Below, in pieces: positions 1 through 4,951 of a stretch of 11,337 nt of DNA. The DNA is from an uncultured Ruminococcus sp. GTDB taxonomy: Bacteria; Bacillota; Clostridia; Oscillospirales; Ruminococcaceae. A model generated the notes under the pieces. That model saw only the letters and a program-made list of their open reading frames with translations. It did no database searches and was not told the DNA's origin. The stretch lies in the NCBI GenBank assembly GCA_946186215.1, contig CAMHMM010000036.1:1-11337 (forward strand). Direction: 5' to 3'. Every line of letters begins with the position of its first letter. Positions within the stretch are counted from its first letter, which is position 1. A program made the translations under genes and the position numbers.

Positions 1-254
1 AGAATTTGAAAAATTTCAAATTCGATGGATGTGAAGGCAAAAATATTTCAATAGAAGGTGCCGCGTTCGAGGAATGTGTCAATCTCAGATCTCTTGATTT
101 GAGCGGAATTAACCTCTATTCTTCGACTAATATGTCAATTGCGGTTCCAGATAAAGTAGGAACTCATGCATTTGAGGATTGCACCGCACTTACGGTTACA
201 TACAACGGAAAAGAATATAATTATACAAATTTTGAAGGAATAGATGATTATTGA
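1..254 (+). CDS. BspA-type leucine-rich-repeat protein, C-terminal end (5' end outside window)
   Basis: The reading frame is open from the first bases of the window, so this is the 3' part of a longer gene; the TTG near base 6 is probably not a start. The visible ~83 residues contain spaced leucines and the AF-x-x-C-x-x-L signature of the LRR_5 (BspA-like) family, seen twice (AFEECVNL, then AFEDCTAL about 36 residues later). The second is followed by a TVTYNGKEYNY segment that resembles the end repeats of secreted gut-Firmicute LRR proteins. Such proteins are usually extracellular and thought to bind host or plant surfaces; no anchor or secretion signal can be judged here. The gene ends at TGA 252-254, but a related repeat continues in the same frame beyond it, so this stop may be premature. 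Hand-counted GC over 1-240 is about 36%, clearly below the genes further right. Confidence 0.7.
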   Translation, partial: NLKNFKFDGCEGKNISIEGAAFEECVNLRSLDLSGINLYSSTNMSIAVPDKVGTHAFEDCTALTVTYNGKEYNYTNFEGIDDY

Positions 255-260
255 AACTGA

Positions 261-365
261 CGCAAGATAGATGGCGATAACCTGAAGATCAAATATCCGG
301 ACAAGGAATATAACAATTCAAATATATATTCAATATTTCTCCAAACAGATAAACTGATTACAAAT
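261..365 (+). pseudogene. Decayed LRR-type repeat behind two in-frame stops
   Basis: After TGA 252-254 and a second TGA at 258-260, the same frame stays open to 428. It encodes NLKIKYPDKEYNNSN, which lines up residue for residue with LTVTYNGKEYNYTN about 30 codons earlier. This looks like a former repeat unit of the same protein, now untranslated. There is no ribosome site or start codon for it. Homology beyond about base 365 is not visible; from there the sequence runs into the terminator hairpin. The alternative, a chance similarity, is less likely given the shared frame and aligned Y-x-x-KEYN motif. Confidence 0.5.
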
Positions 366-385
366 CGGCATATGCGCTGCCGTTC

Positions 386-435
386 CAGTCTGTCAAAAAA
401 GTCAGCCAAAAGGCTGGCTTTTTTTTGATAGACTG
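386..435. terminator. Very long hairpin with T-tract, probably bidirectional terminator
   Basis: The core is GTCAGCC (401-407), loop AAAA, GGCTGGC (412-418), flanked by A6 (395-400) and T8 (419-426). The flanks also pair, and the stem continues with CAGTCTGTC (386-394) against GATAGACTG (427-435). Total pairing is about 22 bp with only two extra T and a few G-T pairs. The T-tract suits rightward termination of the leucine-rich-repeat gene, 130 bases downstream of its stop. The A-tract gives the same signal on the other strand, but no leftward gene ends here. Confidence 0.75.
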
Positions 436-437
436 CC

Positions 438-474
438 GCAGGCTTTGCCATTAGTGTGAAATAATAGTAGGCAA
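438..474. repeat. Degenerate ~95-bp intergenic repeat, unit 0 (partial)
   Basis: The hairpin core GCAGGC-TTT-GCC (438-449) and the following A/T-rich AGTGTGAAATAAT stretch match, in order, the hairpin and AGTATAAAATAT stretch of the next unit. The hairpin-to-hairpin distance is 93 bases. The upstream part of the unit is missing or replaced by the terminator hairpin. Confidence 0.4.
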
Positions 475-560
475 ACAAAAGTTACCGAGCCACAAATGAG
501 CATTACCCACAAATCAGCATACGAGTAGTTGTCGGCCTTGCCTACCGACTAAGTATAAAA
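475..560. repeat. Degenerate ~95-bp intergenic repeat, unit A
   Basis: The unit contains the core CCGAGCCACAAATGA (485-499) preceded by AAAGTTA, then a TACGAG word, then the hairpin GTCGGC-CTT-GCCTAC (531-545, one mismatch), then an A/T-rich box AGTATAAAATAT. The core recurs 96 bases later and the hairpin 97 bases later. No reading frame, start or ribosome site goes with it. Confidence 0.6.
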
Positions 561-571
561 TATTCGCAGTA

Positions 572-645
572 ATTAAAGTTCCGAGCCACAAATGAACAAA
601 TCCGTCCAAAAGAAAGTACGAGAGGGTGCAGGCTCTGCCTGCCTG
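572..645. repeat. Degenerate ~95-bp intergenic repeat, unit B
   Basis: The same core CCGAGCCACAAATGA lies at 581-595 with AAAGTT before it, TACGAG follows, and the hairpin GCAGGC-TCT-GCCTGC (628-642) is a perfect 6-bp stem with a 3-base loop. The stem is kept while its bases differ from unit A, which hints that the structure matters. The promoter of the transglutaminase gene begins two bases after this unit. Confidence 0.6.
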
Positions 646-646
646 C

Positions 647-675
647 TTGACAAAAACGGGCGGCGGTGATATACT
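647..675 (+). promoter_or_regulatory. Sigma-A-type promoter of the transglutaminase-epimerase operon
   Basis: TTGACA (647-652) and TATACT (670-675) are separated by exactly 17 bases. Transcription should start near 682, which leaves a leader of about 68 bases before ATG 750. Confidence 0.8.
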
Positions 676-700
676 GAAAATGAAAGAAGAAGCCAACTCT

Positions 701-739
701 GTTCCGACCGCGGTGCATCTTCCCGATGCCGCCCGGAAC
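701..739 (+). promoter_or_regulatory. Leader stem-loop covering the weak ribosome site
   Basis: GTTCCG (701-706) pairs with CGGAAC (734-739). Inside it, GCGG pairs with CCGC and CAT with ATG around the loop CTTCCCG. The outer right arm contains GGAA (735-738), the best ribosome-site candidate for ATG 750, so folding would hide it. The structure is seen in sequence; any regulatory use is inferred. Confidence 0.4.
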
Positions 740-749
740 AGTTATACCT

Positions 750-2225
750 ATGGTGATGATGATGAAAAGGATCAGGATCATATTATGCACACTATTGTCA
801 CTGCTCATGCTGCTTGCGGCGGGTACGGATGTGTGTGCGCATTACGGCGAGGCTACAGAAAACGCCGACACCTATACCCAGCAGGAGCTGGAATTCATGC
901 GCAAGCTCTATGAGGTGATAAGCAGGCACGGCTCGGATGTTATCTGCGCATCGGATTACGGCATCGACATAAACAGGCTCAACGACCTTTATACAGTGCT
1001 CTACTGCAGCTCTCCCGAATTTTTCTATGTAAGCGCCGTTTCGGGACTGTATACCTATTCGGGCAAGGATCTCTACTTCAAGCCAAAATACATCTGCGAC
1101 GAAAAGAAAACCGAGCAGATGCAGAAGGAGATCGATATCAGAGTCGAAAATATCCTTGCGGGAATCGACGACAGGATGTGCGATGCGGAGAAAATACTCT
1201 ACATCCATGATGCAGTTGTGGGTATGTGCGACTATGTTGACAGCGACACCGACAAGGGCAGGAATATATACGATGTGTTCGTAAAGGGCAAGGCGCTGTG
1301 CGTGGGCTATACACTTGCATTCAGCTACCTCTGCGACAAGATCGGCATCCCGAATATCCCCGTGTTCAGCGACGACCATATTTGGAACATGGTCGAGCTG
1401 GACGGCAAATGGTACTATGTGGACTGCACCTGGGACGAGCTGCTCGAAAACCAGCCCAACTGCGTCCTTCATCTGCTGATACTCGTCAGTGATGATTTCA
1501 TGAAGGGCTACACCACCAGCCACGGCAAATACCATGTCGATTACGATGCGGACTCCGATAAATATGAGGATGCAGTGTGGACATCGGTTATCAGCCGCAT
1601 GGATTATTACGACGGAAAATGGTACTTTATAGCCGACGGCGGGCTTTACAGATATTCCTTCAGGGACGACCGACTTGAACTGCTCGAGGAGATAAACGAA
1701 AAATGGCGCGATGTCACCCGCAAGGTGCTGGGCGTATCCTTCGGGAAAACAGCGGTATGGAACGATAAAATAATTTACAGCAGCAAATACGCAATATGCA
1801 GCTATGATCCCCGCACCGGCAAAAAGCAGAAGCTGTATTCAGCTGATCCGTCAAAGGGCATGATATGCGACTTTGTGGTAAAAAACAACAAGGTAAATGT
1901 GTATATATCAAAGGATGTGACAAAGCTTAAGGGTGCAACCGTGTCATTCTCACTTAAAAAGGATGCCACGGGCAAGAACAAAGCAGGCCTGCAGGCGGTG
2001 ACTAAGGGAAACTACATAAGCCTGAGCTGGGATGAGATACCCAAGGCAGAGCAGTACGCCGTGTACCGCTATGACAAGAAAACAAAACGGGCATCAAAAA
2101 TATGCACCACATCGGGAACAAAGATAACATTCAAGCGCACATCCGCAGATGAGGGCTGTCTGTACTCGATAAAGGTAAAAACGGCGGAGGGCCTGTCGGA
2201 TTACTGCGGCTGGATCGCTGCATAG
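750..2225 (+). CDS. Secreted transglutaminase-like cysteine protein with C-terminal Fn3-like domain
   Basis: Of several in-frame starts (726, 750, 756, 759, 762), 750 is preferred: it follows GGAA by 11 bases and gives a clean signal peptide (KR at 6-7, hydrophobic 8-24, likely cleavage after VCA at 30). Counting from 750, 491 residues. The transglutaminase core lies at about 145-230, with the triad Cys184 (ALCVGYT), His210 (DHIWNMV) and Asp225 (YYVDCTW), so the fold looks catalytically intact. A Tyr/Trp-rich beta region follows (about 275-380, DGKWYF, GGLYRY), then an Fn3-like domain (about 409-491). Members of this fold act as peptidases or crosslinking enzymes on peptide or protein substrates; the substrate here is unknown. 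No LPXTG, lipobox or membrane anchor is seen, so it is probably released or bound through the Fn3-like tail. It is first in an operon with the epimerase, 15 bases downstream. Confidence 0.85.
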   Translation: MVMMMKRIRIILCTLLSLLMLLAAGTDVCAHYGEATENADTYTQQELEFMRKLYEVISRHGSDVICASDYGIDINRLNDLYTVLYCSSPEFFYVSAVSGLYTYSGKDLYFKPKYICDEKKTEQMQKEIDIRVENILAGIDDRMCDAEKILYIHDAVVGMCDYVDSDTDKGRNIYDVFVKGKALCVGYTLAFSYLCDKIGIPNIPVFSDDHIWNMVELDGKWYYVDCTWDELLENQPNCVLHLLILVSDDFMKGYTTSHGKYHVDYDADSDKYEDAVWTSVISRMDYYDGKWYFIADGGLYRYSFRDDRLELLEEINEKWRDVTRKVLGVSFGKTAVWNDKIIYSSKYAICSYDPRTGKKQKLYSADPSKGMICDFVVKNNKVNVYISKDVTKLKGATVSFSLKKDATGKNKAGLQAVTKGNYISLSWDEIPKAEQYAVYRYDKKTKRASKICTTSGTKITFKRTSADEGCLYSIKVKTAEGLSDYCGWIAA

Positions 2226-2240
2226 AAACGGAGGAATATC

Positions 2241-3092
2241 ATGAAGATCTGCATTTCATCGAAAAAATTCACGGCGGCGGCCGATACACACGGCGCGGAG
2301 CTTGTCTCCCTCACGACAGGCGGGCATGAGCTTATCTGGTCGGGAGATGCATGGAAGCGCCACGCACCCGTTCTGTTCCCGTTCGTATGCAATACACTGT
2401 CGAAAAAATTCACGGTAAACGGCGCAGAATATGCCCTCGGAAACCACGGCTTTGCCCGTGACAGTGAATTTGAAGTGACAGCACAGAGCGAAAACTCCGT
2501 TGAATTCACACTGCGCTCCACGGAAGACACTCTTTCCGTATATCCGTTTGAATTTGAGCTGAAAGTCCGCTATACTCTCACAGATACTCTGCTGACCGAG
2601 TTTATCGTAAAAAACACCGGCAGCAGGGAAATGATATTCTTCATCGGCGGACATCCGGGCTTCAATGTTCCGTTCCTGTGCGAACGCGAAAACTCCTTCG
2701 ATGATTACAGCGTTGTGTATGAAAAGCCCGAAACGATCGTGCAGAAGCTCCCGCAGGGCGATCATACCGTTATTGAAAACGGCAGCAAGGTCGCTGTGAC
2801 AAGAGAGCTTTTCAAAAATGATGTATTTCTCAAAGATAAACCCGCATCATCAGCCGTTTCTCTGGTAAGCGAAAAGAGCGGCAGACGCATTACCGTTGAC
2901 TATGACAAAAACGGCACGATCGCCGTGTGGTCGCCCTATGATGACAGCGCCACATTCATCTGTCTGGAGCCCTGGGCGCAGACACCTGTATACGACGGCG
3001 GCAGTGAGGAGCTTACAGAAATGAGCAATGCTCTGCATCTGCCCGCAGGCGGAGAATATACCTTCAGCTACACAATATCTGCGGATATGTAA
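2241..3092 (+). CDS. Aldose 1-epimerase family protein (LacX-like)
   Basis: A 283-residue cytoplasmic protein without a signal peptide, close to the usual family length. The start ATG 2241 is set by GGAGGA at 2230-2235. Family signatures of the galactose-mutarotase fold are present: NHGFARD (His69, Arg73), GGHPGFN (His138, the likely acid) and CLEPW (Glu243, the likely base). These match the LacX-like branch better than classical GalM. The family interconverts alpha and beta anomers of hexoses; the exact sugar cannot be read from sequence. It lies 15 bases behind the transglutaminase-like gene with no terminator between, so both share the promoter at 647, although one product is secreted and the other cytoplasmic. 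Transcription ends at the hairpin 3111-3154. Confidence 0.9.
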   Translation: MKICISSKKFTAAADTHGAELVSLTTGGHELIWSGDAWKRHAPVLFPFVCNTLSKKFTVNGAEYALGNHGFARDSEFEVTAQSENSVEFTLRSTEDTLSVYPFEFELKVRYTLTDTLLTEFIVKNTGSREMIFFIGGHPGFNVPFLCERENSFDDYSVVYEKPETIVQKLPQGDHTVIENGSKVAVTRELFKNDVFLKDKPASSAVSLVSEKSGRRITVDYDKNGTIAVWSPYDDSATFICLEPWAQTPVYDGGSEELTEMSNALHLPAGGEYTFSYTISADM

Positions 3093-3110
3093 GTCAAGAG
3101 AACACAAAGC

Positions 3111-3154
3111 AATAAGCCTCACAAATGTCCATGTGCATTTGTGAGGCTTATTTT
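3111..3154. terminator. Shared convergent terminator hairpin
   Basis: A perfect 17-bp stem (3111-3127 with 3136-3152) and 8-base loop, followed by TTTT on the plus strand. It ends the epimerase transcript and, read leftward, also follows the ANTAR gene, whose stop codon (3148-3150) lies inside the stem. The leftward T-tract is weaker (TTATTGCTTT). Confidence 0.85.
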
Positions 3155-3726
3155 CCCTGTGACCTGTATTCGTACATCTTCAGCACCTCAAGAGCCGCCT
3201 TATACAGCTGCAGATGCTTGTCCATCGCCCTTTTCTGGAGTATCCTGTGTGCTTCGTCCTCGGTTATTTTCAGATACTCGATCAGAACGCACTTTGCCCT
3301 GTAAATGAGCCTGTCCTCATCGATCTTTCTTTCAAGCTCCTCATTTCTTTTCTTTGCCGCATCCATATCTCTTTTCATGGCAAGAGCCTTCCTGATTATG
3401 CTGAGCGCCAGAGATCGGTTCACATTCTTGGGAAGCACCGAAAGATCGAGCCCCACGGTCTTGGAGCACACCTCGTCATAGACCTTTGAGGGGGCAAAAA
3501 CGACCTGTTCCGCGCTGGACACGGAAGAGATATACGCCGCAGTATCAAGACCGAAGCCATCCGCAAAGGGCATCACGGAAAGGATGATATCAAGCTCGTT
3601 TGAAGCCGCAATATTCCGTGCCTCCGAGCCCTGAGCCAGCAGCAGCTCCACAGGCTCGATATCTTTGAGGACATCTGTGAGAAGCGCCGTCATTTCGCAG
3701 TTTGTGCAGATTATCAGTGCCTTCAT
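3148..3726 (-). CDS. ANTAR-domain regulator with degenerate receiver domain
   Basis: 192 residues. Residues 1-115 resemble a response-regulator receiver (strand LIICT, then ELDIILSVMPFADG, VVFAPSK, VLPK with Lys100), a coiled-coil-like charged helix follows (about 117-137, MKRDMDAAKKRNEELERKID), and residues 133-183 form an ANTAR domain. ANTAR domains bind RNA hairpins and prevent transcription termination. In the receiver, the segment before MP reads LSVMP, with Leu49 where the phospho-acceptor Asp normally sits, and the acidic pair after strand 1 is missing (ICTNCE). It is therefore probably not controlled by phosphorylation. The start is set by a strong site, AAAGGGGGG (C-run 3732-3737 on the plus strand). 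It is second in an operon, 26 bases after the PHP gene, with a hairpin between. No histidine kinase is visible nearby. Confidence 0.85.
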   Translation of the reverse strand: MKALIICTNCEMTALLTDVLKDIEPVELLLAQGSEARNIAASNELDIILSVMPFADGFGLDTAAYISSVSSAEQVVFAPSKVYDEVCSKTVGLDLSVLPKNVNRSLALSIIRKALAMKRDMDAAKKRNEELERKIDEDRLIYRAKCVLIEYLKITEDEAHRILQKRAMDKHLQLYKAALEVLKMYEYRSQGK

Positions 3727-3743
3727 AGAATCCCCCCTTTACG

Positions 3744-3772
3744 CCGAAATGCTCAGAGCGGCAGCATTTCGG
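3744..3772 (-). promoter_or_regulatory. Intercistronic hairpin between PHP and ANTAR genes
   Basis: CCGAAATGCT pairs perfectly with AGCATTTCGG (10 bp, 9-base loop) across the end of the PHP gene. It includes the PHP stop codon and ends six bases before the G-run of the ANTAR ribosome site. In the direction of transcription it is followed by CGTAAAGG, with no T-run, so it is not a plain intrinsic terminator. It could adjust mRNA stability or ANTAR translation, or be an RNA target. Confidence 0.55.
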
Positions 3773-4547
3773 GCTTTCTTCCTCTGTAAATAGTGTAGTA
3801 TCTGAAACCGATATCCTTCAGCCGCTCCCCGACCTGATCAAAGCACACTCCGAGAGTGTCGGGCGTGTGTGCATCTGAACCTAAGGTAAGCAGCTCGCCG
3901 CCCATTTCCCTGTAACGCTTTAAGATATCATAGCAGGGATTGGGCTCGTCAAGTCCCCTCGCAAGGCCGCCTGTGTTGCATTCGAGTGCCTTGCCTCTTG
4001 TGATGATCTCTTTGAGTATGGTGTCTATGATATCCGAATATTGCTTATAAGAGCATTCAAGGCCGTATTTTTTCCCATAGCGGACGATATAATCAAGATG
4101 CCCCAGTGAATCAAAAGCATCGTGAGCTTTTATGCAGGAAAGCATGGTCTCGTAGTATGCGGTGTAGTATCTGTCACCGATATGATGATAATACTCGTCA
4201 TAGTAGGGATCAAGGCCGTCCACAAAATGGATGGAGCCTATGATAAAATCAAAAGCGTATTTATCCGCTGTACCGTCCTGATACACGACCGTTTTCTCCT
4301 GCAGTCCCGATTCAATACCGATGCGGATATCAAGACGATCTGCATATTCCTCTTTCAGCGCACGCATTTTTTCAAGATATCTCGGGATATCAAGGCCAAA
4401 ATCCACATCCGACACAACATCATGATCGTCATGATCGGTAAAGCATATGCCGCTCATGCCCAGAGCAAGAGCCTGCTTTATCTGAAGCTCAGGTGCAGTG
4501 TCGCTGTCCCCCGAAAAACCCGTATGGATATGCGAATCAATATACAT
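3753..4547 (-). CDS. PHP-domain phosphoesterase, histidinol-phosphatase (HisJ)-like
   Basis: 264 residues, typical for the HisK/HisJ family of PHP metallophosphoesterases, cytoplasmic. All metal-ligand motifs are present in order: DSHIHTGFSGD (His6, His8), FTDHDD (Asp38, His39), GIESG (Glu79), GSIHFVDG (His107), GHLDY (His150) and GSDAHTPD (Asp225, His227). Family members remove phosphate from histidinol phosphate in histidine synthesis, but many stand-alone copies have other or unknown substrates, and no other his gene is in the window. The start is set by AAAGGAGAT five bases before ATG. It is the first gene of the leftward operon with the ANTAR regulator, under the promoter at 4662-4690. 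Confidence 0.88.
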   Translation of the reverse strand: MYIDSHIHTGFSGDSDTAPELQIKQALALGMSGICFTDHDDHDVVSDVDFGLDIPRYLEKMRALKEEYADRLDIRIGIESGLQEKTVVYQDGTADKYAFDFIIGSIHFVDGLDPYYDEYYHHIGDRYYTAYYETMLSCIKAHDAFDSLGHLDYIVRYGKKYGLECSYKQYSDIIDTILKEIITRGKALECNTGGLARGLDEPNPCYDILKRYREMGGELLTLGSDAHTPDTLGVCFDQVGERLKDIGFRYYTIYRGRKPEMLPL

Positions 4548-4622
4548 AATATCTCCTTTGCCATGCTGTCTGACAAACGGCAGCCCGTGTATTATAAAAC
4601 TGCAGAATTAATCTATTTTCCC

Positions 4623-4651
4623 ATGTTCCCTCACCTTAGAGACGGGAACAT
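4623..4651 (-). promoter_or_regulatory. 5' stem-loop in the PHP-ANTAR leader
   Basis: ATGTTCCC and GGGAACAT form an 8-bp stem with a 13-base loop only a few bases after the expected start of transcription (about 4655). Part of the loop can refold as TCTC/GAGG around a six-base loop TAAGGT. No T-run follows, so it is not a simple terminator. Confidence 0.5.
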
Positions 4652-4661
4652 CGCTTTATTG

Positions 4662-4690
4662 ATTATAACACAGCACGCAGGAATTTTCAA
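4662..4690 (-). promoter_or_regulatory. Sigma-A-type promoter of the PHP-ANTAR operon
   Basis: On the minus strand, TTGAAA (4690-4685), 17 bases, TATAAT (4667-4662). The expected start is near 4655, giving a leader of about 108 bases. An 8-base palindrome TTGATCAA (4696-4703) lies just upstream of the -35 box and could be an operator. Confidence 0.85.
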
Positions 4691-4779
4691 GTAGTTTGAT
4701 CAAGCGTTCTTTTTATCATCAAAATATAGTCAAACAATTTACATTGATAGGGACAGTCGTGATCACAGAGCGAATTCAG

Positions 4780-4797
4780 GGTTATTTAGGTTATTTT
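4780..4797 (+). repeat. Tandem 9-mer upstream of the chemoreceptor promoter
   Basis: GGTTATTTA is directly followed by GGTTATTTT, ending 14 bases before the -35 box at 4812. It may be an activator site or an A/T-rich upstream element. The rest of the 122-base divergent spacer (4691-4811) shows no gene. Confidence 0.3.
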
Positions 4798-4811
4798 ATC
4801 GTCATATCATC

Positions 4812-4840
4812 TTGACAAGCTTATGCGAAAATACTATAAT
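4812..4840 (+). promoter_or_regulatory. Consensus sigma-A promoter of the chemoreceptor gene
   Basis: TTGACA (4812-4817), 17 bases, TATAAT (4835-4840): a full match to the consensus. The start of transcription should be near 4847. This places the in-frame ATG at 4823 inside the promoter and rules it out as a start codon. Confidence 0.9.
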
Positions 4841-4848
4841 TGTAGTAT

Positions 4849-4944
4849 GGGTGTTTGTATCCTGATGTGTTTCCGGCTTTATGACGGATATCACAGGATC
4901 ACCCACACAATCACGAATCCGTATGTTTTCAGAACATCTGAAGA
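4849..4944 (+). promoter_or_regulatory. Structured leader with competing helices, riboswitch-like
   Basis: A long stem forms from GGGTG/CACCC (4849-4853, 4900-4904), ATCCT/AGGAT (4859-4863, 4895-4899), GTG/CAC and TCCG/CGGA (4872-4875, 4885-4888). ACGGAT (4884-4889) can instead pair with ATCCGT (4917-4922). Close to the start codon, ATGTT-TTCAG-AACAT (4923-4937) competes with TTTTCAG-AACAT-CTGAAGA (4926-4944); the second form covers part of the ribosome site AAGAGG (4941-4946). It matches no riboswitch class that I can recognise. The helices are seen in sequence, the switching is inference. Confidence 0.45.
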
Positions 4945-4951
4945 GGTATAT

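Noticed and set aside
252..260. UGA read as an amino acid in the LRR gene
   Set aside because: The chemoreceptor, radical SAM, hydrolase, PHP and CotH genes all end cleanly at TGA with the expected family lengths, so the standard code applies.
475..645. CRISPR array
   Set aside because: Only three degenerate units about 95 bases apart, with spacers that are themselves similar and no cas gene; this is a tandem repeat, not a CRISPR.
626..913. Small protein overlapping the transglutaminase start
   Set aside because: It lies in another frame, its possible ATG at 679 falls before the expected start of transcription, and it has no ribosome site or recognisable domain.
798..1535. Long antisense open frame opposite the transglutaminase gene
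   Set aside because: No ribosome site or promoter, and its composition reflects the codon bias of the real gene on the other strand.
4623..4651. Canonical ANTAR target (two hairpins with A1/G4 six-base loops)
   Set aside because: Only one poor candidate loop (TAAGGT) has G at position 4, and it lacks A at position 1; no second hairpin of the type or overlapping terminator is seen.
4823..4951. N-terminal extension of the chemoreceptor from ATG 4823
   Set aside because: This ATG lies between the -35 and -10 boxes, no ribosome site precedes it, and the extension would put 43 non-membrane residues before the first membrane helix.
4847..4951. Cyclic-di-GMP (GEMM) riboswitch upstream of the chemoreceptor
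   Set aside because: Such leaders often precede chemoreceptors, but the conserved GEMM-I core words (CACGCACAGGGCAAACC-like, GACGCAAAGCC-like) are absent.
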